A model generated the notes under the pieces. The model searched no databases, had not been told where the DNA came from, and saw only the letters and a list, made by a program, of their open reading frames with translations. This document shows positions 54,348 through 62,802 of a stretch of 64,000 nucleotides of DNA, piece after piece. The position numbers and the translations under genes were made by a program. Every line of letters starts with the position of its first letter. Position 1 is the stretch's first letter. Source of the DNA: Bermanella sp047628755 (GTDB lineage: Bacteria > Pseudomonadota > Gammaproteobacteria > Pseudomonadales > Oceanobacteraceae); assembly GCA_047628755.1 (NCBI GenBank), contig JBLHVV010000002.1, forward strand, positions 4,069 through 68,068, written 5' to 3'.

Positions 54348-55787
54348 TTATAATTTTTTCATTACTGCGCCAAATAGTTCGTTATCATCGGGCAATATCT
54401 TAGCTACTTTTAGCGGTTTGGATATCCATGTTACATTAATCAAGTCTTTCCACGTAATGTTGTTGTTGGTACCGTTTCCACCCCATGACCCACACCCTAA
54501 CGAAAAGGTTTGTCGCATGCCGTTCCATAAGTTACCACTATTAGAAGGGGCTTGTGGTTGGTTAACCATGACTCTTGATGTTTTGGTGTTCATGCCAAAC
54601 TTCAAAATATGTTCATCGTTATAAGAATAAATTCCACATGAATGTCCCTGACCTTGATAAGCCTGAATTTTATTAGTCAGCGCTATGGCCTCATCTATAT
54701 TAGCCACTTTATAAAATGCCATAGCCACTGACATTTTTTCTCCAGAAAATGGAAAGTCTTTACCCGCGCCAATTTCTGGTACGATAAAAAAAACCTTGTC
54801 TTGGGGCAATTTAAAACCGGCCATTTTTGCCATATTTAACGCAGGTTGTGCCACTATATCAGGATTAATTTGTCCATTAATCCAAATAACGTTTTGTAGC
54901 TTTTGCTTTTCTTCTTCACTGACCAAATAACCACCTTGAGCCTGAAGGTCTTCTAATAATTGATCATAAATACTGGCAAACGCTAAGATTGAATTATCAG
55001 CTGAGCAGGAAGCCGCTAGATCTAAGGTTTTTGAAATACGAATTTTTTCTGCTGCATCTTTTAAGTCTGCCGTATCGTCCACCGTAATAACGGCGTTACC
55101 CGCGCCAACACCTAAAGCTGGGGTTCCTGACGAATAGGCGGCGCTGACCATGGCTGGTCCTCCTGTGGCTAAAATCCTATCGCATTGGGCCAGCAGTTGT
55201 TCAGTTCTTTCTAAGGTTGGAGATTCGATTGCAATAACTAAGTCTTCAGGGGCTCCACACGCTTTAATAGCTTCACGTAAAATATCACAGATCATTTTAT
55301 TGGTTTGCTGTGAACGGGGGTGCGGCGCCAACACTATGGAGTTTCGACCTTTTACCGCCAGTATAGATTTAATAACTGGCGTGGCTTCAGGGTTGGTACA
55401 AGGGATTAAAGCACCCACAACGCCCATTGGTTTCGCTATTTTTATAATATTGCGCTCTTTATCTTGCTCAATGATACCCACTGATTTGTCGTGAATAATA
55501 TCCATTAAAGTAGCGCGAGTCTTACGAGAAATTTTTAACAATTTACCCTCATAGTTACCTAGCTGAGTTTCATCTAATGTGAACTGGGCAATTTTCTCAG
55601 CTACACCGGGGCGGCACACCGCCCAAACCATGGTGGTTATCAATTCATCTACTTGTTGCTGACTGTAATTTTCAATTTGCGCTTGAGCAATACGCGAACG
55701 CTCAATCAAGTCGCTGACTTCAGCTACTTTCTGGTGAGCCTGACCTTCAATTTGATCTTGATGTTTTTCAGCAGTATTGATGCTCAC
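54348..55787 (-). CDS. CoA-acylating aldehyde dehydrogenase, AdhE/EutE/SauS type
   Basis: 479 aa. The sequence follows the aldehyde half of AdhE: PMGVVGALIPCTNPEATP, ILATGGPAMVSAAYSSG, PALGVGAGNAVITVDDTADL, the catalytic Cys in LAASCSADNS, and GCGSWGGNGTNNNITWKDL near the end. It converts an aldehyde to acyl-CoA with NAD(P)+ and CoA. GTG 55787 has GGAG six bases upstream and was preferred over the longer start at 55856. First gene of the catabolic operon, where mmsA is usually found. Confidence 0.88.
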   Translation of the reverse strand: MSINTAEKHQDQIEGQAHQKVAEVSDLIERSRIAQAQIENYSQQQVDELITTMVWAVCRPGVAEKIAQFTLDETQLGNYEGKLLKISRKTRATLMDIIHDKSVGIIEQDKERNIIKIAKPMGVVGALIPCTNPEATPVIKSILAVKGRNSIVLAPHPRSQQTNKMICDILREAIKACGAPEDLVIAIESPTLERTEQLLAQCDRILATGGPAMVSAAYSSGTPALGVGAGNAVITVDDTADLKDAAEKIRISKTLDLAASCSADNSILAFASIYDQLLEDLQAQGGYLVSEEEKQKLQNVIWINGQINPDIVAQPALNMAKMAGFKLPQDKVFFIVPEIGAGKDFPFSGEKMSVAMAFYKVANIDEAIALTNKIQAYQGQGHSCGIYSYNDEHILKFGMNTKTSRVMVNQPQAPSNSGNLWNGMRQTFSLGCGSWGGNGTNNNITWKDLINVTWISKPLKVAKILPDDNELFGAVMKKL

Positions 55788-55932
55788 AGTAATCTCCAGA
55801 TAAGTGGCTACGGTACTTTCTTGTTTTTTATAATTATGATTGTTATAGAAACACACGATATAACCAGTAGGAATTGACTATCTTACGGTTTAGATGGATT
55901 ATATTGCGCTTTAGTAAGGCAAGGAGATTGAA

Positions 55933-56805
55933 ATGAGCAGTCTTTCACGATGGCCATTATCAGATGATGCTATTCGTTTTATTACGCCTCATGTTTTGAC
56001 CAAGCGCTTACAGCAGCACCCTTTATCCCAAGGACTGCATTTGACAGCCATGGGGTACTACCCCAGAGCAGAAGGCCATGTAATGATTCGCAACGGTCAC
56101 CCTGATCATATTCTTATTTACTGCACTGCTGGCAAAGGATCGGTAACTTTAGAAGGTGAAACCAGTAATATAGGTGCTGGTGATATTTTGTATTTACCCA
56201 GTAACTCTAATCATCAATACGCTGCAGATAAAACCGAGCCTTGGTCCATTTATTGGCTGCACTTTGACGGGTCTTTAGCCAACGCATTCTGCCAACACAT
56301 TAACCAAGCTAAGCGTCAGTTTGACATTGGCGTTCAACCTAGGGTTGTTAGGGTATTTGATGGCATTGCTGAACTCAGACACAGCAGTCATAACCTAGAT
56401 GAGTTTATTCAAGGGGGCCATCAACTTCAGGCTCTATTAAGCTACCTTGCATTACTGATTCAGCAGCGCCAACCTTATGCCGTTAAACAGCTAGACACCG
56501 AAAACATTCGAGCTTTAATGCAAGAGAATATTCATGGCAAACTAGACCTTGATACGCTTGCTAAGCAGGCTAAATTATCTAAATATCATTTCTCAAAAAA
56601 GTTTAAAAAAGTCACTGGTCAGTCACCCATTAATTACTTTATAAGCATGAAGATGCAACGAGCTTGTTATTTATTAGACAGCACCCCAAGATCCATAAAA
56701 CACATTGCGTCAGAACTGGGCTACCAAGACACCTACTATTTCTCCCGTCTATTTAAAAACAACATAGGCATCTCCCCAAATATTTATCGCAAGGCCAAAC
56801 TTTAA
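55933..56805 (+). CDS. AraC-family regulator of the catabolic operon
   Basis: 290 aa. An N-terminal cupin-like sensing domain (about 40-110, GEGSVTLEGE-like pattern, GAGDILYLPSNSNHQYAA) is followed by two C-terminal HTH motifs (DLDTLAKQAKLSKYHFSKKFK and RSIKHIASELGYQDTYYFSRLFK). Divergent from the acylating dehydrogenase gene, with an AAGGAG ribosome-binding site. By position it matches MmsR, the activator of mmsAB in Pseudomonas. Confidence 0.92.
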   Translation: MSSLSRWPLSDDAIRFITPHVLTKRLQQHPLSQGLHLTAMGYYPRAEGHVMIRNGHPDHILIYCTAGKGSVTLEGETSNIGAGDILYLPSNSNHQYAADKTEPWSIYWLHFDGSLANAFCQHINQAKRQFDIGVQPRVVRVFDGIAELRHSSHNLDEFIQGGHQLQALLSYLALLIQQRQPYAVKQLDTENIRALMQENIHGKLDLDTLAKQAKLSKYHFSKKFKKVTGQSPINYFISMKMQRACYLLDSTPRSIKHIASELGYQDTYYFSRLFKNNIGISPNIYRKAKL

Positions 56806-56944
56806 AATACACTGTTATTTGTTAATAAATATAGGTATTAATTACCACTGACTCTCAAATACTTCATCCCTCACATTACAGCTGATTATTAAGCTGGTAA
56901 TATCCTGCACAAAATTTAATAAGCCATTTATAGGATAATAGATA

Positions 56945-57433
56945 ATGAATAAAGTAATCACCCTAGCCTGCATAACAGCACTGAGCTTCCCTAGCTTTGC
57001 CGAGTCCGAATTTGATACCAGTAAACTATCAATTGGTGTTGGTTTTAATCACAACCGCATTGATAACTCTAGCTTTGGTGGTTCAGATGTTGAAGCCAAC
57101 GGTTTTCAGTTATTTGGTGGGTATGATCTAGGCAATAAAAAAGGCTTTGATCTCTCCGCGGAAGTAGGAATTATCAATACTGAGAGCTTTGGTGATATTA
57201 ACGAAGATTCTGATGGAATTTGGGTAGCGAGTATTATTAAAAAGGAGCTGCCTGAAGTTAATAGCAAGTTGGCGGGCATAGCTCGTCTAGGTTACGGTAT
57301 TGGTGGTGACGACGGTCTTATCATGGGTTTTGGTGCTCAATTGCGTGTTAATCCTGCAGTGGTCATTCGCTTTGAATACCTAAATAAAGACATAACTCAG
57401 TCTTACCAAGCTAATGCGGTTTATCACTTCTAA
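56945..57433 (+). CDS. small outer-membrane beta-barrel protein
   Basis: 162 aa. A signal peptide (1-19, FPSFA) is followed by eight or so amphipathic strands (ANGFQLFGGYDLG, GIARLGYGIGG, VVIRFEYLNKD) and ends in Tyr-His-Phe, typical of barrels targeted by BAM. It belongs with OmpX/OmpA-barrel-like proteins of unknown function. Transcribed alone. Confidence 0.82.
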   Translation: MNKVITLACITALSFPSFAESEFDTSKLSIGVGFNHNRIDNSSFGGSDVEANGFQLFGGYDLGNKKGFDLSAEVGIINTESFGDINEDSDGIWVASIIKKELPEVNSKLAGIARLGYGIGGDDGLIMGFGAQLRVNPAVVIRFEYLNKDITQSYQANAVYHF

Positions 57434-57519
57434 TAAAAACCCGCTTCAGCCTGCCCTGTTCTATAATGTCTATATATTACCCAGTAGTATATTGGCGAAA
57501 TGAATACTCAGGCTGACAA

Positions 57520-57542
57520 TTCACCCGTTATTTTTGGGTGAA
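57520..57542 (+). terminator. weak hairpin after the barrel gene
   Basis: TTCACCC (57520-57526) pairs with GGGTGAA (57536-57542). There is no T-run after it, so it is only a candidate terminator or leader element of rsmC. Confidence 0.3.
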
Positions 57543-57661
57543 CTTCAGGTATCATGCGCCCCTCAAAGACAAAACACTCTATTTCCTACTTTATGAAAGG
57601 TTATAGACGAGTTTTAAGCTGATATCAGCTTGTTACTCCCCAGACCGGATACCTAATTTTT

Positions 57662-58684
57662 ATGTCACTAGCGCTACCCAGCCAACTGTTACTTCAGCAA
57701 GATTTACCTGAAAAGGCTTTATTGATCAATCCTCCACAGGATGATCTAGCCTCTAATATTTCAACAGCATGGACTGTTGCTAGCTTTAGCTACGGCGTTG
57801 ATGCGGCGTTTAAAAAAGCCGGCTTTGCCACTCAATCTATTACCGAATTACCCACTGAGAAATTTAGCAGTGTTTATATATTCCTGCCTAAAGCAAAAGC
57901 GCGTTTAAGGTACATAATTGACTATGCCTGTAACAGTCTAGCCCCAGATGCTGAGATCTTTTTTGTAGGCGAAAATAAAGGTGGCATTAAGAGCCTAGCA
58001 AAAAGTATCAAAGATGACTTTGTTAAAGTAGACAAGCTAACCACTGGTAAACACAGCGCTATTGTTGCAGCGGTTGGTCCGATCTCCATTAACGAATTTA
58101 ATTTAGACAGCTATTTTGTTGCTCAAGAAAATGAACTGGGTTTAACTCTAAATGCGTTACCAGGTGTATTCAGCCAAGACCACATTGATAAAGGTACACA
58201 AGTCTTGCTGGCCAATTTACCAAGAAAAATAAAAGGCCGCGTTTTAGACTTTGGTTGTGGTGCTGGAGTTATTGGCGCTCACATTAGCAAGCACTTTGAA
58301 ATCGAAGAAATTGAAATGATCGACGATGATCTTTTGGCAGTAAAAAGTGCTCAAAAGAATATCGAAACAAACGAGATGCCGCTGTCAGAATGTTATGCCA
58401 GTGACGGCCTAGAAAATGCCAACATAGAAGATCGCTACACCTGGATCATAAGTAACCCACCGTTTCACCAAGGGGTTAAAACTCACTACAACGTAACAGA
58501 GAAATTCTTAAACCAAGTTAAAGACTACTTAAAACTAAGCGGTAAGCTGTTAATTGTCGCCAACGAGTTTTTAAACTATGAAGTAACATTAAAAGAACAT
58601 TTTAAAGGCATTAAAGTTTTGGCTAATGAACGGGGTTACAAAGTTATTCAGTGCGAAGGTATTGTGAGAAAAAAGACAAAGTAA
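57662..58684 (+). CDS. rsmC: 16S rRNA (guanine1207-N2)-methyltransferase
   Basis: RsmC methylates G1207 of 16S rRNA in the 30S subunit. 340 aa in two parts: a degenerate N-terminal methyltransferase-like domain and an active C-terminal one, with the SAM motif DFGCGAGVIGAH and the catalytic NPPFHQGVKTHYNVTEKFL-type motif. Convergent with dnaB; a shared terminator lies between. Confidence 0.94.
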   Translation: MSLALPSQLLLQQDLPEKALLINPPQDDLASNISTAWTVASFSYGVDAAFKKAGFATQSITELPTEKFSSVYIFLPKAKARLRYIIDYACNSLAPDAEIFFVGENKGGIKSLAKSIKDDFVKVDKLTTGKHSAIVAAVGPISINEFNLDSYFVAQENELGLTLNALPGVFSQDHIDKGTQVLLANLPRKIKGRVLDFGCGAGVIGAHISKHFEIEEIEMIDDDLLAVKSAQKNIETNEMPLSECYASDGLENANIEDRYTWIISNPPFHQGVKTHYNVTEKFLNQVKDYLKLSGKLLIVANEFLNYEVTLKEHFKGIKVLANERGYKVIQCEGIVRKKTK

Positions 58685-58718
58685 CAGATACTTTAATTAC
58701 TAGTCTTTATTATATCGC

Positions 58719-58760
58719 AAAAAAAGCCCCAAGTTGAATATTCAACTTAGGGCTTTTTTT
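58719..58760. terminator. bidirectional terminator between rsmC and dnaB
   Basis: AAAAAAAGCCCCAAGTTGAA pairs with TTCAACTTAGGGCTTTTTTT (one mismatch), giving a long stem flanked by A- and T-runs. The dnaB stop codon begins inside the T-run. Confidence 0.93.
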
Positions 58761-60138
58761 ATTCGTCATCAAAATCGCGGCCTTCAAAGTATCCAGCGGC
58801 TAGGTTTTCGAAACGTGTGTACTTACCAATAAAAGCTAAGCGGTCAGTACCAATTTCACCGTTACGGTGCTTACCTATTATAATTTCGCCGATGCCTTTA
58901 TCAGGAGAGTCTTCATTGTAAACTTCATCACGATAGATGAACGCAATAATATCGGCATCCTGCTCAATAGCACCTGATTCACGTAGATCCGACATCACAG
59001 GCCGCTTATTAGGGCGCTGCTCTAGTGATCGGTTAAGCTGTGAAAGCGCTAAGACTGGGCACTCAAATTCTTTCGCTATGGCTTTTAGTGATCGGCTGAT
59101 TTCAGAAATTTCTTGAGTACGACCTTCGCTTTTTCCGGCCACCGTCATTAACTGAAGATAATCGACCATAATCAAACCTAGGCGATTATTATTTTCGCGG
59201 TAAACACGACGACAACGGGCACGCATTTCTTGGGGCGTTAGGCCAGACGTATCATCAATATAAAGTGGCTTGTCTTTTAGCATGTTGAAAGCTGATGTTA
59301 GCTTTGGCCAATCTTCTTCGTCTAACTTACCTGAACGCAGTCGGTTTGAGGGGATTTTACCCACTGACGAATACATACGCATAAGGAGCGCTTCTTTAGG
59401 CATTTCTAGACTGAATACCAGTACTGGTAAGTCACTGCCTAGTAATGCATTTTCACACAGATTCATGGCAAAGGTGGTTTTACCCATGGACGGACGACCG
59501 GCAATGATAACCAGGTCAGCGGTTTGGAATCCGTTGGTGCGTTCATCTAGGTTTTGAAAGCCAGTGGTTAAACCTGTTAGGCCGTCTTCCATGCCAAACA
59601 TTTCTTCAATTTTTTCTAGAGTACGCGACATGATTGGGTTGACGTGCTCGGGACCTGAATCTTTTTTACCACCCCCTTCTGCCACTTCAGCGATTAGCTT
59701 TTCAGCGTCGCTAATAAGGTCTAGCGGATCGTTACCCATGTTGTTGTAAGCGCTCGCGGCAATGTCCGTGGCCGCTTCGGCTAAATTACGTAACAGTGCT
59801 TTTTCTTTTACGATGTCGGCATAGGCGTTTATGTTGGCCGCCGACGGTGTACCGTCTACTAGGTCAGATAAATAGTTTAATCCGCCCGCATTCTCAAGCT
59901 CTTCAATGTCTCTAAGTTCGTCACTTAGTGTTAATACATCAAACGGTTTTTCCTGTTCGGCTAGCTTACAAATAACCGTATAGATGTGTCGATGCTGGTG
60001 ACGAAAAAAATCTTCAGGCTGGAGACGTTCGGATACGTTTTCGAAGGCACGGTTATCTAGCATTAGTCCACCCAGTACAGACTGCTCTGCTTCTACTGAG
60101 TTTGGAGGCATTTTAATGTGGGCTACTTGCTCATCCAT
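58759..60138 (-). CDS. dnaB: replicative DNA helicase
   Basis: DnaB is the hexameric 5'-3' helicase of the replication fork. The N-terminal collar domain (SVEAEQSVLGGLMLDN), Walker A GRPSMGKTTFAMNLC, Walker B LIMVDYLQLM and the SDLRESGAIEQDAD block are intact. 459 aa and no intein. Downstream of rplI but separated by a terminator, so it likely has its own promoter. Confidence 0.97.
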   Translation of the reverse strand: MDEQVAHIKMPPNSVEAEQSVLGGLMLDNRAFENVSERLQPEDFFRHQHRHIYTVICKLAEQEKPFDVLTLSDELRDIEELENAGGLNYLSDLVDGTPSAANINAYADIVKEKALLRNLAEAATDIAASAYNNMGNDPLDLISDAEKLIAEVAEGGGKKDSGPEHVNPIMSRTLEKIEEMFGMEDGLTGLTTGFQNLDERTNGFQTADLVIIAGRPSMGKTTFAMNLCENALLGSDLPVLVFSLEMPKEALLMRMYSSVGKIPSNRLRSGKLDEEDWPKLTSAFNMLKDKPLYIDDTSGLTPQEMRARCRRVYRENNNRLGLIMVDYLQLMTVAGKSEGRTQEISEISRSLKAIAKEFECPVLALSQLNRSLEQRPNKRPVMSDLRESGAIEQDADIIAFIYRDEVYNEDSPDKGIGEIIIGKHRNGEIGTDRLAFIGKYTRFENLAAGYFEGRDFDDE

Positions 60139-60243
60139 GGGATATATAAACTACCGATAAAACAACGATTTAAGGCCCAATAGTGTGCCTGTTTTGTGGT
60201 TAAAATGCTAGCCGTCGCAGAGTAAACCTACTGTTATGACAGG

Positions 60244-60287
60244 CATAAAAAACCCGCCTAAAAGTTAATATTAGACGGGCTTTTTGC
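60244..60287 (-). terminator. terminator after rplI
   Basis: On the minus strand, CCCGTCTAA pairs with TTAGGCGGG (one G-T), followed by TTTTTT. It lies 60 bp after the rplI stop and separates the ribosomal operon from dnaB. Confidence 0.88.
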
Positions 60288-60344
60288 TGTTCTCACAACA
60301 TGAAGTTTATTTAACAAACAAGCCTCATGTTTTTAAAGCCGTTA

Positions 60345-60794
60345 TTACTCTTCAGGAACAACGTGGATAGTTAGAACCGTTGTCACGTCTGCATGTACTT
60401 GCATTGTGATTTCAAATGTACCAGTAGTACGTAGAGGGCCGTTTGGTAAACGGATCTCTGATTTAGAAGCTTGAATACCAGTAGAACTAATAAGGTCTGC
60501 AAGGTCACGAGTACCGATAGAACCGAACAATTTACCTTCTTCACCAGCTTTAACGGCCAGTGTTAGTTCAAGCTCTTTTAGCTCTTCTGCACGTTTCTGA
60601 GCCGTTGCTAATTTAGCCACCGCTTCTTTTTCAAGATCAGCACGACGAGACTCAAAAGATTCAACGTTTGCAGCTGTTGCTGGAACCGCTTTCTTTTGTG
60701 GAATTAGGAAGTTACGACCGTAACCTGATTTAACCGTTACTTTATCGCCTAGGTTACCTAGTTTTGCTACTTTTTCTAAAAGAATTACGTTCAT
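60345..60794 (-). CDS. rplI: 50S ribosomal protein bL9
   Basis: 149 aa, the E. coli length, starting MNVILLEKVAKLGNLGDKV at ATG 60794. A longer GTG start (60806) adds four unconserved residues. The N-terminal domain binds 23S rRNA, the long helix is in the middle, and the C-terminal domain is complete. Last gene of the rpsF operon. Confidence 0.96.
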   Translation of the reverse strand: MNVILLEKVAKLGNLGDKVTVKSGYGRNFLIPQKKAVPATAANVESFESRRADLEKEAVAKLATAQKRAEELKELELTLAVKAGEEGKLFGSIGTRDLADLISSTGIQASKSEIRLPNGPLRTTGTFEITMQVHADVTTVLTIHVVPEE

Positions 60795-60877
60795 TCTATT
60801 TCTCACACTTTACAAGGCAAATGACAAACGTCATTTATAAAAAATTAAGACCAAAGATAAAGCTCTTTAATCCGGTG

Positions 60878-61729
60878 TTATGCCGTGTCTTTTAATCGTT
60901 TGCGAATGTTTAGTAACATATCTATCAAGGCAATTAAAATTAGTAACGCGTACATATAAGGCAAAAAGAACAACAAACTAATATAAAATGCGATCAGCCA
61001 TTGTAAACTTAATTGCTTAATTGCTACTACTGCATGAATCACACTAACGCCCATGAAAAACAGAGGCACTAATATAATTGACACCCAAGACACCTGTTCA
61101 GGGCTTGAGGTTCCTACAGTTAATACCAAACCTACTATTAACACGTACCAAATTGGTAGTGCAAAGGATTGAAACTCACTGCTGAATCCACCTGGGTTAA
61201 ATAGCTTTGATTGCCAACTCCGAGCAAGTAATAATGCTCCGATAGCAAACATTTGCAGCATGGCTGCAATGCCACCTAACAACATAGGGAAAATCCAAGG
61301 ACCTAACGTAGTTGCAGCTTGCGGCGCCGACTCTTGCAGTTTTATGGCGTATTCATCAGCACCTTGTTTCAATACATCAACCCAAACAGGGCTTAGTAAT
61401 GGCAACAAAATAACAGTTAGTACACCCACCACAACCGAAGCGGTTATCGCATAAGATAATGACGAGGTAGCGCGCAATATAGCGGCCATCAAGGCAGTAC
61501 CTAATATCACCAAACAAACGGTGAATTCCTGCTGTACCGCATACCAAGCTATACCTGGCAACAACGCGGGCAACAGAACATTTATTCCTTTATCGAGACC
61601 TTGGCGAAGAATCACCATGGCCACGATCGCTGCGCTTATCCAATATAAAAGAGGAATGGCAGCAAACAGCACTGCAAGCAGTACTGCTTGACGAGGACCT
61701 TGCATAATAAAACGTGCAATTCCTGTCAT
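60878..61729 (-). CDS. DUF2232-like membrane protein
   Basis: 283 aa with about eight TM helices and few charged loops (MVILRQGLDKGINVLLPALLPGIAWY). A membrane protein of this kind lies between rpsR and rplI in Pseudomonas and relatives. Members are weakly linked to YybS/DUF2232, with no known function. The usual enteric order has no such gene, and priB is missing here. Confidence 0.75.
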   Translation of the reverse strand: MTGIARFIMQGPRQAVLLAVLFAAIPLLYWISAAIVAMVILRQGLDKGINVLLPALLPGIAWYAVQQEFTVCLVILGTALMAAILRATSSLSYAITASVVVGVLTVILLPLLSPVWVDVLKQGADEYAIKLQESAPQAATTLGPWIFPMLLGGIAAMLQMFAIGALLLARSWQSKLFNPGGFSSEFQSFALPIWYVLIVGLVLTVGTSSPEQVSWVSIILVPLFFMGVSVIHAVVAIKQLSLQWLIAFYISLLFFLPYMYALLILIALIDMLLNIRKRLKDTA

Positions 61730-61742
61730 AACTTACGTCCGA

Positions 61743-61970
61743 TTACTTATGTGCATCGGTGTAAGGAAGTAAAGCAACGTAACGAGCACGTTTAATAGCT
61801 GTAGCTAGCTGACGCTGGTACTTAGCCTTTGTACCAGTGATACGGCTAGGAACGATCTTGCCAGTTTCAGTTACGTAACCTTTAAGTGTTTCAAGGTCTT
61901 TGTAATCGATCTCGGCAGCGCCTTCAGCAGAAAAACGACAGAACTTACGACGACGGAAAAAACGAGACAT
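61743..61970 (-). CDS. rpsR: 30S ribosomal protein bS18
   Basis: 75 aa, basic, with FRRRKFCRFSAEG at the N-terminus and RITGTKAKYQRQLATAIKRARYVALLPY, the standard S18 core. 15 bp after rpsF. It pairs with S6 in the platform of the small subunit. Confidence 0.97.
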   Translation of the reverse strand: MSRFFRRRKFCRFSAEGAAEIDYKDLETLKGYVTETGKIVPSRITGTKAKYQRQLATAIKRARYVALLPYTDAHK

Positions 61971-61985
61971 AATCTATCCTCCTAG

Positions 61986-62426
61986 TTATTCAGCGTCAGC
62001 AGCTGGAGCCGCTTCTTCTGTTTCAGTTGCAGTTGCAGGAGCTTCAGAAGAAGACTCTTCACGACGGTCAGGACGGTCAGGACGGTCATCACGACGATCT
62101 TGACGGCTTTCAGCCGCTTTAACTGGAGAATCGCCAGTAACAGCATCTTTAGTACGAATAACCATGCTACGGATAACAGCATCGTTGAAACGGAAAGTGT
62201 TGTTTAACTCGGCTAGAGTTTCGTTATCACATTCGATGTTCATAAGAACGTAATGTGCTTTGTGGATCTTTTGGATTGGGTAAGCCAGGTGACGACGGCC
62301 CCAGTCTTCAAGACGATGGATTGAACCACCTGTTTCTTTGATAGAGCCAGTGTAACGCTCAATCATAGAAGGTACTTGTTCGCTTTGATCTGGATGTACC
62401 AGAAATACGATTTCGTAATGACGCAT
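61986..62426 (-). CDS. rpsF: 30S ribosomal protein bS6
   Basis: 146 aa. The S6 core (MRHYEIVFLVHPDQSEQVP, HRLEDWGRRHLAYPIQKIHKAHY) is followed from about residue 105 by a low-complexity tail: first Arg/Asp-rich (RQDRRDDRPDRPDRREE), then Ala/Glu/Thr-rich and acidic. S6 tails vary between species, so this is noted rather than odd. ATG is preceded by AAGGAG. Confidence 0.96.
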   Translation of the reverse strand: MRHYEIVFLVHPDQSEQVPSMIERYTGSIKETGGSIHRLEDWGRRHLAYPIQKIHKAHYVLMNIECDNETLAELNNTFRFNDAVIRSMVIRTKDAVTGDSPVKAAESRQDRRDDRPDRPDRREESSSEAPATATETEEAAPAADAE

Positions 62427-62546
62427 ATAAATGCTCCTTATGGATTAATAGCCTAAGGTGAGGTTTAACACAGTCCCAAGGCAAGGAGTCCTGTTCTCAT
62501 AGAAAACAGGGGCGCGTATTATGAGTAAAAAACCATCAAAATGCAA
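62427..62546 (-). promoter_or_regulatory. rpsF promoter and structured leader
   Basis: On the minus strand: -35 TTGCAT (62541-62546), 17-bp spacer, -10 CATAAT (62518-62523), then a GC-rich start. The leader of about 85 nt begins with a hairpin, CCTGTT/AACAGG (62490-62510). A second, CCTTA (62454-62458) with TAAGG (62436-62440), pairs with the Shine-Dalgarno sequence. Autoregulation of rpsF by the S6:S18 complex is known in other bacteria; this leader may serve it, but the known motif was not confirmed. Confidence 0.5.
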
Positions 62547-62651
62547 TCTATACAACAATCATTTGAATGTGGTCGTAATACGCACAATTTTGAACCTTTT
62601 AAATAGCCAACAGTCTACTTTAATGTGAAGACCCTGCCAGGTGTTCACAAG

Positions 62652-62720
62652 TTGACGTAACGTCAATTGTTTAAAGTGTTCCTTATGCACATTGCCCCCT
62701 TCCCCTAGGGGGACTTTTTA
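62652..62720 (+). promoter_or_regulatory. 15-bp palindrome and unassigned terminator-like hairpin
   Basis: TTGACGT-A-ACGTCAA (62652-62666) is a perfect palindrome. CCCCC (62695-62699) with GGGGG (62708-62712), then ACTTTTT, looks like a plus-strand terminator, yet no plus-strand gene lies upstream. Together they could mark an operator and the end of a small RNA. Otherwise 62547-62802 holds nothing recognisable. Confidence 0.35.
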
Positions 62721-62802
62721 ATGCCTTATTAATATCCCGCGCAATTACTGTTCACTCACCGTATCGCTATTTCGATTCTATTATTGTTCACGGGGTAAAC
62801 TG

